From JACKJP01 sp050249695 (GTDB lineage Bacteria; Pseudomonadota; Alphaproteobacteria; Rhizobiales; Tepidamorphaceae), in assembly GCA_050249695.1 (NCBI GenBank), contig JBFWQA010000001.1:1282705-1346704 (forward strand): a stretch of DNA of 64,000 bases, in the 5' to 3' direction. Below the pieces are notes generated by a model, which was given only the letters and a program-made list of their open reading frames with translations, did not search any database and had not been told where the DNA came from. The position numbers and the translations under genes are program-made. Below, one piece after another: positions 43,223 through 53,395 of this stretch (position 1 is its first letter; each line of letters opens with the position of its first letter).

Positions 43223-44029
43223 CTATCTTCCCTTGAATTGCGGCTTGCGCTTTTCGGCAAAGGCCGAGAGCCCCTCCTGCCGATCGTGCGAATCCTGATA
43301 TTTGTCGGCGATCGCGGTCTCATAGCGAAGCGCGACGTCGAGCGGCTGCGCAAGGCCGTCATCGGCCATACGCTTCATCGCGGCGAGACCGAGCGGGCTC
43401 TTGTCGGCGAGTTCGGCGGCAAGTGCGCCCACCGCTTCTTCCAGGTCGGCCAGCGGCACGACGCGGTTCACCAGTCCCCATTCCATCATCGTGCGCGCGG
43501 GCACATGCCGCGCGGTGAACATCAGTTCCTTCGCCCGATTCAGGCCGATCTTGCGCGGTAGTCTGACGGACCCGCCCCAGCCGGGCAGCAGGCCGTACTG
43601 GGCATGCTGGTCGCCAAGCTTTGCTTCCTCAGCGGCGATGACGAGGTCGCAGACGAGAACGACCTCCAGCCCGCCCGCCAGCGCCAGACCGTTCACGGCG
43701 GCGATCACCGGCATGGGAAACGTCTCGATCCTTCGCAGAACGTCGCCGGTGAAATCGAGAAAGGCACGGCGGGCCCGTTCCCGGTCCTCCCCCTCGCCCA
43801 GCGCCTTCACCGCCTTCAGATCCGCGCCGGCACAGAAGGCCCGGCCGGTACCGGTGATGACGACGCACCGGACGTCGCGATCCGCCTCGACCGCGTCAAG
43901 CGCGGCATTGAGGTCCGCAGCCTGCTGCGGGCTCATCGCATTCATCGCTTCGGGTCGGTTGAAAGTGATCCACGCGGCCGATGCGCGCTTTTCGAACAGC
44001 ACGGTTGCGAACTTCAGGCTTTGTGACAT
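43223..44029 (-). CDS. Enoyl-CoA hydratase-like protein
   Basis: 268 residues. ASAAWITFNRPEAMNAMSPQQ and GTGRAFCAGADLKAVKA set the CoA site, and AVNGLALAGGLEVVLVCDLVIAAEEAKLGDQHAQYGLLPGWGGSVRLPRKIG covers the active loop. The family's first catalytic Glu position reads His/Ala (GDQHAQYG), as in many uncharacterised members. It precedes the CoA transferase on the same strand with GGAGGGAG before the ATG. Confidence 0.92.
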   Translation of the reverse strand: MSQSLKFATVLFEKRASAAWITFNRPEAMNAMSPQQAADLNAALDAVEADRDVRCVVITGTGRAFCAGADLKAVKALGEGEDRERARRAFLDFTGDVLRRIETFPMPVIAAVNGLALAGGLEVVLVCDLVIAAEEAKLGDQHAQYGLLPGWGGSVRLPRKIGLNRAKELMFTARHVPARTMMEWGLVNRVVPLADLEEAVGALAAELADKSPLGLAAMKRMADDGLAQPLDVALRYETAIADKYQDSHDRQEGLSAFAEKRKPQFKGR

Positions 44030-44125
44030 GTCGCGGCGCTCCCTCCATGCGCCAAAATGAACGGGCGCTCATTCACCGCACGCGACTTTACCCGCCACGC
44101 CCGCCGGATCAAGGGGCGAAGATCG

Positions 44126-44836
44126 TCACGTCACGACAATCGGTGAATCCACGGGCACGCGGCCATAGAGATCGATCACGTCCTGGTTCATCATCCGCAC
44201 GCAGCCGCTGGAGACGGCGGTACCGATCGTCCAGTATTCGGGCGATCCGTGGATTCGATAGAGCGTGTCTTTATTACCTTGAAAAATATACAGCGCTCGC
44301 GCGCCGAGCGGATTCTGCAGGCCGGGCGGCATGCCCCCGTTGTCGGCGCTGTATTCGACAAGCTCCGGCTGACGCGCGATCATCTCGTCGGGCGGCGTCC
44401 ATTTTGGCCACACCTGTTTCCAGCCGACGCGTGCGCGGCCTTTCCAGGCAAAGCCTTCCCGGCCAAGCCCGACGCCATAGCGCAGCGCCCTGCCGTTTTC
44501 CTGCACGAGATAGAGGTAGAACGACGAGGTATCGACCACGATCGTGCCGACGCGCTCGCTTGTCGGATAGGCGACCTCGCGCCGGTAGAACTGCGGCGGC
44601 ACCTTGGAGAGATCCACCGGCGGGATGGGGAATCGCTCCTGCGGCATCGGCCCATACATGGCGGCATAGTAAGGATCGACACCGCTCGGCGGGGGTGGTG
44701 CCACAGGCCCTTCGGGCAGGAATTGCGGCATCGGCCTGGTCGTGGAACATCCTGCCAGCACGGCGGCGAATGCCGCGCTGGACAGCCCCGCCAACACCTG
44801 CCGCCGGCTTCGGCGCTCAGTCCTGTCTTCGATCAT
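44126..44836 (-). CDS. L,D-transpeptidase lipoprotein (YkuD domain)
   Basis: 236 residues. It has a twin-arginine-like start (RRSRRQVLAG) with a lipobox (AAVLAGCS, Cys30 from ATG 44836), a Pro-rich linker, and the YkuD domain with catalytic motif HGSPEYWTIGTAVSSGCVRM (His and Cys). It links or remodels peptidoglycan in the periplasm. A start at 44869 adds eleven residues with no ribosome site. It stands near the second L,D-transpeptidase. Confidence 0.9.
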   Translation of the reverse strand: MIEDRTERRSRRQVLAGLSSAAFAAVLAGCSTTRPMPQFLPEGPVAPPPPSGVDPYYAAMYGPMPQERFPIPPVDLSKVPPQFYRREVAYPTSERVGTIVVDTSSFYLYLVQENGRALRYGVGLGREGFAWKGRARVGWKQVWPKWTPPDEMIARQPELVEYSADNGGMPPGLQNPLGARALYIFQGNKDTLYRIHGSPEYWTIGTAVSSGCVRMMNQDVIDLYGRVPVDSPIVVT

Positions 44837-44995
44837 CGTGCTTTTGTCTCTCGCCCGGAGGGAATTCATATTTGCAGTAACGCGCCGGAGAGGCGTGCGG
44901 TTTCATCTCGGCGTCATTCCGCCGCAGCAGATAGCGGCACCGAAAACTTGGCGAAAAGAAGTCGTCTCGCGCGGCTCTCGAGATAGGCCCTGACC

Positions 44996-45772
44996 CTAGC
45001 CGTACCAGGGCCCCATGACGACCTCCGTATCGGCTTCCGCCTTCTCCAGATTGTTCGCGAAAGCCTGAGGGTCGCTGCCCTTGTAATGGTAGGGATAGAC
45101 ATATTCGGGCCCGAATTCCGCCACCGCGGAGGCGGCCTGATCCGCATCCATCGTGAAGGGCAGATTCATCGGCACGAAGGCGATGAAGATATCCTTGAGC
45201 GCCCGCATCTCCGGTATATCCTCCGTATCGCCCGCAATGTAGACGCGCTTGCCGGCAACATTGAGCACATAGCCGTTGTCGCGACCCTTCGGATGGTATT
45301 TCAGCCTGTCCTGCGTCGTGTTGTAGGCGGGAATGGCCTCGATCGCCACGCCACCGGCTTCCATCCTTTCGCCGTTCGCGATGCTGGTCGCCTTGCCTTT
45401 AAGCGTATCCGGCAGCTTTTCATACACCGAAGGATTGGCGACGAGTTTTGTCCCCTCGCCCGTGATGGCCTGCAATGTTTCCACATTGAAATGGTCGGGA
45501 TGCTCATGCGTGATCAGAATCAGATCCGGTTCAGGCATACCGTCATAGGCCGCCTTGCCGCCGACGGGATCGTTGTAGATCACCGGTCCTGGCACGGTCA
45601 TGACGAACGATGCGTGCGAGACCGGATGGATGCTGATCTTGCCTCCCGCGGCCTCGTATGAATCGCCCGTCATGGCCTGCGCATGAGCGGCATAGGGCAT
45701 GATGGCGCTGGCGCCGATGCCTGCCAGTCCGGCAATACCGAGTCTGAGGCCCTCTCGTCTCGTAACTTGCAT
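44996..45772 (-). CDS. Metallo-beta-lactamase-fold hydrolase, UlaG-like, exported
   Basis: 258 residues. A Tat-like leader (TRREGLRLGIAG to about residue 32) precedes the domain with the zinc motif LILITHEHPDHFN (HxHxDH), GDTEDIPEMRALKDIFIAFVPMN and PEYVYPYHYKGSD. These match UlaG-type L-ascorbate lactonase relatives. AAAGGAGG lies upstream. It lies between two L,D-transpeptidase genes, with a gap on both sides. Confidence 0.9.
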   Translation of the reverse strand: MQVTRREGLRLGIAGLAGIGASAIMPYAAHAQAMTGDSYEAAGGKISIHPVSHASFVMTVPGPVIYNDPVGGKAAYDGMPEPDLILITHEHPDHFNVETLQAITGEGTKLVANPSVYEKLPDTLKGKATSIANGERMEAGGVAIEAIPAYNTTQDRLKYHPKGRDNGYVLNVAGKRVYIAGDTEDIPEMRALKDIFIAFVPMNLPFTMDADQAASAVAEFGPEYVYPYHYKGSDPQAFANNLEKAEADTEVVMGPWYG

Positions 45773-45881
45773 GACTTCCTCCTTTGCGCACCAGCCTTGC
45801 GAGCGATTGTTCCACCCGCCCGATGTCGCTCAGCAAAGCAGACCTTCGGTCCGGGTCGCGTTCACAATCCGATGATCGGCT

Positions 45882-47930
45882 CTAATCGCCCTCCGCCACC
45901 GCAGGCAGCATCTCGCCCGCAAGCCTCGTCATGCCGGTCTTTGCCACGGCTTCGGCAAGATGCTCGTCGCGGTCATACATGTCCGCGTAGTAGTGCACCG
46001 TGCCGCTGTCGTCGGGCCATGCCGTGAAATAGGCGACATAGACCGGCACTTTCTCCTTCAGTGCCTCTTCATGCTCGCTGCCGTCGGCGATGTTGGAGCG
46101 CACATGTTCTTCGCTCTGTCCGAGCAGCAGCGCCGCCATGCGCTGCGGCTCCTGCAAACGCACGCAGCCATGGCTCAGCGCCCGCATGTCGCGGCTGAAC
46201 AGCTGCCGCTCGGGCGTATCGTGCATGTAGATCGCATGCGCGTTGGGGAACAGGATCTTGATGCCGCCAAGCGCGTTGCCCGGTCCGGGCTTCTGGCGCA
46301 CGTCGAAGGGGACCTTGCCGTTGTACTGACGCCAGTCGATCTGGGACGACGAGATGCGGCGCCCGGAGGAGTCGGAAACCTCGTAGCCGTTGCGGTCCAG
46401 GTAGGAAGGATCGCGATAGAGTTTCGGCAGCATCTCGTTGACGATGATCGACTGCGGCACGCCCCAGTACGGGTTGTAGACGACCGTCTCGATCTCGTCG
46501 GTGAAGAAGTAGGTCTGGTTGCTCTTGGAGCCGACGATGGCGCGCGTTTCCAGCACCGTGCGCTCACCCTCGCGATACATCGCCACATAGGCCGGCTGGT
46601 TGATGATCACGTGCCGTGCCCCGAAGGTTTCCGGCAGCCAGCGCATGCGCTCCATCGCCAGCCGCACCTTCTCTGTACGCGCTTCCACCGTATCGCCGGT
46701 CAGCCGGCCGATCGTGTTTTGCCCGAGAACGCCGTCCACCTTGAGGCCGTGTGCTTTCTGAAAGTCCTTGACCAGGTCCACAAGGCCCGGGCCGTATTCC
46801 AGCCCGCCGTCATAGGCGTCGAGCGTATCGCGGTGCCGGTCGAGAAGCTCGGCATCGGCCTTCTTCTCCAACGCCCTGACGATCTGCGGCAGCTCCAGGT
46901 CCATGCCGCCCGGACGGATCAGCGTACCCTCGGCGATAACGATCGGCTCTTCATGCATGTCCTTCAGGGCAGCCAGTTCTTTCTTCAACGCGCGATACTG
47001 GGCCTGCTGCGGCTCCAGCTGCTTCAGCCAGCCGGCCGGATCGCCGCTCGCCGCAACCGCCGCGATGGCATCCTTGGCCGGCAGTGTCGGCGCGGGAAGA
47101 TCGTGATAGCCGGAAATCCGGTTCGGATGAATCGCGCCATCCTTCATGTCCATCGCATAGCGCAGCACCCGCGCCGACATCGTGACCTCGAAGATCATCA
47201 GTTCCGCCTGACGCGATGCCGTGTCGGCATCCCGTGTCGCCGGCGGCAGCCGCACTTCGTACTGGTTCACCTCAAGGCCCTGACCACCCGCCTCACGCAT
47301 GATCTCAAGCGCCGCCCGCGCCGCCGCATTGGGGCCGTCTTCATCCACCCAGAGGGCGTAAGGCTTCGCGGCATAGTGGGCTTTCAGCGCTTCCGCGATG
47401 GCCTTTTCCATCCCGACACTCGCATCGGGCGCCACGAGCGCGCGATCAAGACGAACGCCCTCGGGACGCGCGGCGGCGCCGGCATCTTCAGTCGACTGAT
47501 CGACGTTGGACGGCCCATCTTCCTGGCTCGGCAGCAAATCCCTGACGGCGGTCTTCACCACCGGATCGGGCTTGTAGGCATGATATTCCGGCCCCGCGAT
47601 CTGTTGAATCTGCGGCGCCGGCTGCTGGTAGGCGTCTTGTCCGCCGTTCCACTCGCGTCCGTCGCGCCTGTAGCGCGGATACCCTTCATAGGGGTTCGGC
47701 CGATAGTACTCGCGTGGCGCATAATATCCTCGATCCGGAGGATAGTAGCGCTGCGGCGGCACCTGCCGGCTCGGGTCCATGGTTGGCTGCGGTACGACAT
47801 ATCGCCTGACATAGCCGTCGGGCCCAACACGCTCGATGATGGTTTGGGCAGACGCCGGATAGGGCTGCATGAGTGTCGCGGCAAAAGCGAAAGTCGCCGC
47901 CAGCGCGGGTGTTGCGGTCGTCAGCTTCAT
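45882..47930 (-). CDS. L,D-transpeptidase, YcbB-like, large
   Basis: 682 residues with a signal peptide (to ASA-QTII). A Pro/Tyr/Arg-rich low-complexity stretch (about 48-110) follows. Then a peptidoglycan-binding repeat (LVDLVKDFQKAHGLKVDGVLGQNTIGRLTGD near 395) and the YkuD catalytic domain: AIYMHDTPERQLFSRDMRALSHGCVRLQEP near 600. This is the YcbB/LdtD layout, which makes 3-3 cross-links in peptidoglycan. GAGGGATAG precedes the ATG. Confidence 0.95.
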   Translation of the reverse strand: MKLTTATPALAATFAFAATLMQPYPASAQTIIERVGPDGYVRRYVVPQPTMDPSRQVPPQRYYPPDRGYYAPREYYRPNPYEGYPRYRRDGREWNGGQDAYQQPAPQIQQIAGPEYHAYKPDPVVKTAVRDLLPSQEDGPSNVDQSTEDAGAAARPEGVRLDRALVAPDASVGMEKAIAEALKAHYAAKPYALWVDEDGPNAAARAALEIMREAGGQGLEVNQYEVRLPPATRDADTASRQAELMIFEVTMSARVLRYAMDMKDGAIHPNRISGYHDLPAPTLPAKDAIAAVAASGDPAGWLKQLEPQQAQYRALKKELAALKDMHEEPIVIAEGTLIRPGGMDLELPQIVRALEKKADAELLDRHRDTLDAYDGGLEYGPGLVDLVKDFQKAHGLKVDGVLGQNTIGRLTGDTVEARTEKVRLAMERMRWLPETFGARHVIINQPAYVAMYREGERTVLETRAIVGSKSNQTYFFTDEIETVVYNPYWGVPQSIIVNEMLPKLYRDPSYLDRNGYEVSDSSGRRISSSQIDWRQYNGKVPFDVRQKPGPGNALGGIKILFPNAHAIYMHDTPERQLFSRDMRALSHGCVRLQEPQRMAALLLGQSEEHVRSNIADGSEHEEALKEKVPVYVAYFTAWPDDSGTVHYYADMYDRDEHLAEAVAKTGMTRLAGEMLPAVAEGD

Positions 47931-48134
47931 CTATCCCTCAACTTTCCAGCCCCCCGAAAGGGCCACGATCGCATTATGGTGCCTTCGGAAACGACCTCTC
48001 CCTCGGCATCGTTCCCCCGATCACACCAATTTTAAAGGCGAACCGGGGCGTAAACGTGGTCGCCTTGGACCGGAAAGGGGCAGGAACCACACGCTGCCGG
48101 CCCCATTTAGGCTTGAACCATGGGAGTGCCTGAA

Positions 48135-49262
48135 ATGCGATTGATGACCATCCTGATCCTCGCGGCCTCGGCCGCCACCATCCCGATGGCTGCGGCTCAG
48201 GTCGAGCGCCAGATCGATGCCGCGTCGGGCGAAATCACCGTCAGGCGGCTCGCGGAGGGGTTGAATCACCCGTGGGGGATGGCCTTTCTGCCGGATGGCC
48301 GCCTCCTCGTCACTGAAAGAGCCGGCAGGCTGCGCATCCTCTCGCCGGAGGGCCAACTCTCAGATCCGCTCGAAGGCGTGCCGGACGTCGCCGCGCGCGG
48401 TCAGGGCGGCCTGCTCGACGTCGCGCTCGACGCCGATTTTGAAGAAAACGCCTATGTCTATCTCTCCTTCTCCGCGCCCGGCGGCGATGGCAGCGCGACG
48501 GCGGTCGGCCGTGGCCGTCTTGTGGACGGCACCGTGACGAATTTCCGGATCCTCTTCCGGCAGGAACCGCCGGTCGACAGCAGCAAGCATTTTGGCGGGC
48601 GCATCGTCTTTTCGGCCGACGGCATGTTGTTTCTGACCACCGGCGAGCGCGGCCTGTTCGAGCCCGCGCAGGATCTCTCCAACCATATCGGCACTATCGT
48701 CCGGATCGCGCCGGACGGCACGGTTCCCGACGACAACCCCTTCGTCGGTCGGAAGGGAGCGCGCCCGGAGATATGGTCATATGGACACCGCAACATCCAG
48801 GGCGCGGCCGTCGATCCGGAGAGCGGCGACCTGTGGATCGTCGAGATGGGGCCGCGCGGCGGCGACGAACTGAACCGCATCGAGCGTGGCGGCAACTACG
48901 GCTGGCCGCTGGTCAGCTGGGGCCGGCACTACAACGGCGCCGATATCCCCGATCCGCCGACCCGGCCCGAATTCATCGGTTCCGTCCGTCACTGGACGCC
49001 GGTCATCGCGCCCTCGGGCATGATCTTCTATACCGGCGCCATGTTTCCCGAATGGAAGGGCAGCGCCATGATCGGCGGCCTGCAGGCGGCCGGCATCGTC
49101 CGGGTGCCCTTCGAAAGGGGCGCCGTCCCGAAAGACGCAAGAGAAGAGCGCATTCATCTCGGCGCGCGCGTCAGGGATGTCGAGCAGGCGCCGGACGGCT
49201 CGGTCTACGTGCTGACCGACGACAGCGACGGCGAGATCCTTCGCTTGAGCAGGGGCGATTGA
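48135..49262 (+). CDS. Soluble PQQ-dependent sugar dehydrogenase (YliI-like)
   Basis: 375 residues, signal peptide near 21 (MAAA-QVERQ). The six-bladed propeller sequences are clear: GLNHPWGMAFLPDGRLLVTERAGRLRIL, ARGQGGLLDVALDADF, HFGGRIVFSADGMLFLTTGERG, WSYGHRNIQGAAVDPESGDLWIVEMGPRGGDELNRIERGGNYGWPLVSWG. These fit the soluble aldose sugar dehydrogenase family that uses PQQ. GGGAG precedes ATG 48135. It stands alone, with the metal cluster 170 bases downstream. Confidence 0.93.
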   Translation: MRLMTILILAASAATIPMAAAQVERQIDAASGEITVRRLAEGLNHPWGMAFLPDGRLLVTERAGRLRILSPEGQLSDPLEGVPDVAARGQGGLLDVALDADFEENAYVYLSFSAPGGDGSATAVGRGRLVDGTVTNFRILFRQEPPVDSSKHFGGRIVFSADGMLFLTTGERGLFEPAQDLSNHIGTIVRIAPDGTVPDDNPFVGRKGARPEIWSYGHRNIQGAAVDPESGDLWIVEMGPRGGDELNRIERGGNYGWPLVSWGRHYNGADIPDPPTRPEFIGSVRHWTPVIAPSGMIFYTGAMFPEWKGSAMIGGLQAAGIVRVPFERGAVPKDAREERIHLGARVRDVEQAPDGSVYVLTDDSDGEILRLSRGD

Positions 49263-49433
49263 GCAAGGAAGTCTGTTCGACACCCAATTCTCTCGGCGGG
49301 CCATGTGAGTCCCGAAGGCGCCGCCACGACCTTGTCGCGCTCAACGACCGGGCGCCGGCATCGCATTGCGATCGATCAATGTGGGATACACGCCACCGTA
49401 TATCGTTCAGCAGGTCTGAACAGGAGATACATC

Positions 49434-50017
<584 letters not shown>

Positions 50018-50021
<4 letters not shown>

Positions 50022-50755
50022 TCCAGAGCGGCCCGGGCCGTCTCGAGGGTTAGCGGGCGGCCCGCGATCTCCAGGATCAGCTTGCGCCGAACCGCCAAGG
50101 CGAACGTCGCAGCGCTCTCGGCGGTAACCACGAAGGCGCGGTTTCCGCCGATCAGCCTTTGCCGGAAGGCGTCTTCCAGATCGTAGTTGATCGGCTGGCC
50201 CGAACAGCCCCGGCACAGCACCGCCAGCCCGTTGATCGTGATGCCGGCCGCGATCACCGCATCCCGCGCCATCTCGATGGGCGGACCGCTGAAATTGGCC
50301 GCGCTGTCGGCCGACAGGTCGATGACCTTTCGCAGGCCCTCATAGTCGTTTGTTTCGATCAGCCCCTTGCCGAAGAGAAGCGCCGAACCGATCGCGTTGC
50401 CTCCGCTGGCAAGACGCGGCGGCGGCAGCACGGCCTCGGCGAAGGCCCTCGCGCTTTCCTCGCTTTCGACCAGCGTCCAGCCGACGACGACATGCTGGGA
50501 GGCGGCATGGCCCCATTCCACATAGGTGATCGCGATGCGGCCGTTGCCGCTGCCCTGGATGGCGGAGAGCACTTCCGGATGGGTGATCGCCTCGGCATAG
50601 CCCTGTCGCTGGAAGCGGATTTCCGCCTCGTCGATCGACCCGGTGGCATCGGCGAGAAGCACCAGTTCCAGATCGACCTCGGTCTGGGCCGATGCCGGAC
50701 CGGACAATCCTGCAAACAGCGACAGAAGGGAAAAGATCGCCGCGGAGGTTCTCAT
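50018..50755 (-). CDS. DUF1194 domain protein (VWA-like, exported)
   Basis: 245 residues with a signal peptide (to ASA-QTEVD). The DATGSID motif at 36-42 recalls a MIDAS, followed by the family region VTYVEWGHAASQHVVVGW and the end GGNRAFVVTAESAATFALAVRRKL. Function unknown; VWA-type binding in the periplasm is likely. Its stop overlaps the convergent Spy-like gene by four bases. Confidence 0.88.
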
Positions 50756-50800
50756 TTTATGAGGCTAGCCTGACGGCCGCCCCGGCGCAAACGCCCTCGC

Positions 50801-51253
50801 CTATCTGGCCTGCAGATCCCCGATCAGCCTTTCCATCTCGGCGATCTCGCGCTCCTGCGCCTCGATGATCCCGTCCGCCAGTTCGCGAACACGCGGGTCG
50901 CTGATCTGCGCCCTGCGGCTGGTCAGGATGGCAATGGAATGGTGCGGAATCATCGCTTTCATATAGGCAACGTCATCCACCGTTGTCTGGCTTCGCATCA
51001 GCCAGAGCGAGCCGGCGAAGACGAGAACGGCCAGCACGACCACGGCCGTATTGCCGACGCGGCTTTTGTACATGCCGAGCATATAGGCAAGCATGATGAC
51101 CGCCATGACCGCGCCCATGTAGAGCACCATGAACACGCGCGATTGGCTGAACCACACATGGGAGATGTCCCAGCTGTTCAGATAGCTCGCCGCGTACATG
51201 GCGACCACCGACGTCGCGATCATCAGGAAAAACCGCAAGTATGAATTCTTCAT
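50801..51253 (-). CDS. DUF305 domain membrane protein
   Basis: 150 residues from ATG 51253 with GGAGGT upstream. Three hydrophobic segments (about 8-25, 41-61, 70-86) are followed by the DUF305 end: DDVAYMKAMIPHHSIAILTSRRAQISDPRVRELADGII. The HH/M motif may bind metal. The gene sits between the DUF1194 protein and the VTT fragment in the copper-type neighbourhood, where DUF305 proteins are common. Confidence 0.9.
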   Translation of the reverse strand: MKNSYLRFFLMIATSVVAMYAASYLNSWDISHVWFSQSRVFMVLYMGAVMAVIMLAYMLGMYKSRVGNTAVVVLAVLVFAGSLWLMRSQTTVDDVAYMKAMIPHHSIAILTSRRAQISDPRVRELADGIIEAQEREIAEMERLIGDLQAR

Positions 51254-51396
51254 TCCATTACCTCCTGACAAGTCAACCGCAGCAGCAACAAGCGCACCGG
51301 GCAATTGGTTGCACGAGCTCAGGCCCGCCCGTCCTGATGATGGCCGCTCGCTGCCCGCAATCCTGACCCGATAGGGATTGCGGCACGCGGCCGCCC

Positions 51397-51777
51397 TTAG
51401 CCTCCGTGCTTCCGCTTCGCTGCGCGCGCGGCACCCAGAATCAATGGGGCAGCCGTCGCCACGCCTAGTCCCACTGCGGCCCACGCGGCGGCTTCGACGG
51501 ATCCGTTGATCGCGGTATCGCCGAAATGCGCAAGCAGAAAACTCGCCGGAATGATCCCTGCGAGCGTGGCGACAAAGAAGCGCCACAGATGCAGCCGGCT
51601 CAGACCCGCCGCATAGCTCACCACGTCGAATGATATGAAGGGAACCAGCCGACTTGTCAGCACCGTGAGCGTGAGCGCATGCTGCGAGCCGAAAAATCCC
51701 CTGTCCACCGTGTCCCCGAGCCACCGTCTGAGCAAGTCATGGCCAAGGACTCGCGCGATCAGCTGCGAGCAGCGCAC
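51397..51777 (-). pseudogene. TVP38/TMEM64 (VTT domain) protein, N-terminal half missing
   Basis: 126 residues match only the second half of VTT proteins: LTSRLVPFISFDVVSYAAGLSRLHLWRFFVATLAGIIPASFLLAHFGD. A full VTT protein has about 100 more residues before this. The visible start, GTG at 51777, lies within the 3' end of the tolC-like gene in another frame (41-base overlap). I read it as a deletion remnant, although translation from the GTG is possible. A gap of 143 bases to the DUF305 gene holds nothing I can see. Confidence 0.6.
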
Positions 51778-53137
51778 CGCTCGTCTTGGCGCGAAGGTCC
51801 GCGAGCAATTCGAATGTGTTGGTAATCATGCCGTTATAGGTCAGGAGCGATTCCTGCTCGATGGCTGCCCTCAGCGGCAGAACCGCATTCACATAGTGAC
51901 GGGCGATATCGTGCGTCGACCGGTAGGCAAGATAGGCCGACCGTGCTTCCGAGCGGATGTTCACGGCGCGCTCTGCAAGCAGGTTCGCCGCCTTCATGTA
52001 CTCCAGTTCTGCCTTGCGCATGCGGGCCTTGCCGGAGTCGAAGATCGGGATGACGAATTCCAGTTCCACCTGCGGCGTGACCGTCGTCTTGCGATGTTTC
52101 GAATCGTCCAGATTGCCGCCGTTGAGCTCGTACTCCGTCTCGATCTCGCGCTCGACCTCAACGCCTGCCACGATCTCCAGATCGGTCAGATATCTGGTGG
52201 CGGCGGTCAGTCCAAGGCTCTTGGCAAGTGCCTCCAGCTGCAACTTGGCGAGTTGCAGGTCAGCCCGTCCGCGCAACGCCTCCGCCTCGATGCCCTCGGC
52301 CCGCACGACGCGTGACGTCAGTGCCGGCAGCTGGTCGGGAACGAAGTACTCCAGATCGTTACCCCAGAGTCCCATCAGCCTTGTCAGCCGTTCCTTGGCC
52401 AGCCTTGCCGCAAGCCGCGCCTTGGCCCGCTGGCCCGCGAGTTCGGCATAGAAGACATGCTCCCTGGCCTGTGCCGCCTTCGGCATCGCGCCCGTTTCGC
52501 CAAGCTTCTGGGCAAGTTCAGAAGCAGCATCGGCGGCCTGTTGAGCCTGGCTGAGCAGGAACGAGGCCTCGAAGGCCGCGACAGTTTCCACCCAGGCCCG
52601 GCGCGTGTCGGCTGCAAGTCGCAGCGTTTCCAGAACGGCCCGCGCCTGCGCCGCCCTGAAATTCGTTTCGGCGATGTCGACGCGCCGGGCTCGCGTCAGC
52701 AGTGCGAGAATGTTGTTTGCAACCATCCCCTCGATGGCGCGCCAGGCGCCGACCTCCGGGGCTGCGATCCCCAGAACGCCGATGGAAACCTTGGGGTTCT
52801 CAAGCAGCAGTTCCTGCCATACATCCGCGGCCGAAAGACCGACATCGGCATAGGCCGCCTGAAGGCTCCGATTGTTCAGCAGGGCCACCTGAACGGCCGT
52901 CTCCGCACCGATCGTCTTTCGGTGAACGAGCGCGCGCACTCTTTCAGCGAACGCTTCAGCCTGTCTGGCATCCTGCGCCCAGACGACCTCCTTGTTGAGC
53001 GCGGCCGCAGCGGAGGACGCAACATTCGCGAACCCGGCATCCGGCGCCGCGTATTTCGCGACCTGCTCCCCGGTGATACAGCCGGCGAGAAACAGGGGCG
53101 CCAGCGCGGCGAAGGCCGCCTGAGGCATGCGCTTCAT
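51737..53137 (-). CDS. TolC-family outer-membrane efflux lipoprotein
   Basis: 466 residues. The lipobox LFLAGC sets Cys20 as lipidated. Two repeats of the TolC-type helical channel are seen: AVQVALLNNRSLQAAYADVGLSAADVWQ near 81 and later RADLQLAKLQLEALAKSLGL, with PIFDSGKARMRKAELEYMKAANLL near 375. This CusC/OprM-like protein is the outer-membrane part of an efflux pump; its inner partners are not in the window. Its last residues (ADRASPWP) run into the VTT fragment, so the C-terminus may be altered. The ATG overlaps the stop of the small lipoprotein upstream. Confidence 0.9.
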   Translation of the reverse strand: MKRMPQAAFAALAPLFLAGCITGEQVAKYAAPDAGFANVASSAAAALNKEVVWAQDARQAEAFAERVRALVHRKTIGAETAVQVALLNNRSLQAAYADVGLSAADVWQELLLENPKVSIGVLGIAAPEVGAWRAIEGMVANNILALLTRARRVDIAETNFRAAQARAVLETLRLAADTRRAWVETVAAFEASFLLSQAQQAADAASELAQKLGETGAMPKAAQAREHVFYAELAGQRAKARLAARLAKERLTRLMGLWGNDLEYFVPDQLPALTSRVVRAEGIEAEALRGRADLQLAKLQLEALAKSLGLTAATRYLTDLEIVAGVEVEREIETEYELNGGNLDDSKHRKTTVTPQVELEFVIPIFDSGKARMRKAELEYMKAANLLAERAVNIRSEARSAYLAYRSTHDIARHYVNAVLPLRAAIEQESLLTYNGMITNTFELLADLRAKTSGALLAADRASPWP

Positions 53138-53364
53138 GATGCCCCTCCCTGCTTGGGTGCCTGCTCGTCATTGAGCTTTCGCCAGGGCGCCGGCTCGACC
53201 GGGCGGCGGTGGACATAGTCCGAGAGCACGCCCCCCGCCGGCGCTCGGGTTATCTCCGATGCCGGATCGGCAGGCGATCTCATTGGTACGGGGTCGGGAA
53301 GCGGCGCACGCGCGCAACCGCTGGCGAAAGCCGCAATGATGGCGGCGGGAATAAGCAATTTCAT
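53134..53364 (-). CDS. Small lipoprotein of the copper-type cluster
   Basis: 76 residues. A signal peptide with lipobox (AAFASGCAR, Cys17) is followed by a Pro-rich mature part: ITRAPAGGVLSDYVHRRPVEPAPWRKLNDEQAPKQGGAS. A similar sequence occurs with TolC-type and multicopper oxidase genes of alphaproteobacteria, as far as I recall. The stop overlaps the tolC-like start (ATGA), so the two are translated together. Confidence 0.82.
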   Translation of the reverse strand: MKLLIPAAIIAAFASGCARAPLPDPVPMRSPADPASEITRAPAGGVLSDYVHRRPVEPAPWRKLNDEQAPKQGGAS

Positions 53365-53395
53365 GATCGCAGACCTGACGTGACAACCTTCGACG

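Noticed and set aside
45960..48035. Long + strand open frame (691 codons) across the large L,D-transpeptidase gene
   Set aside because: It is the antisense shadow of a clear YcbB-type gene; its translation is Arg/His-rich with no domain.
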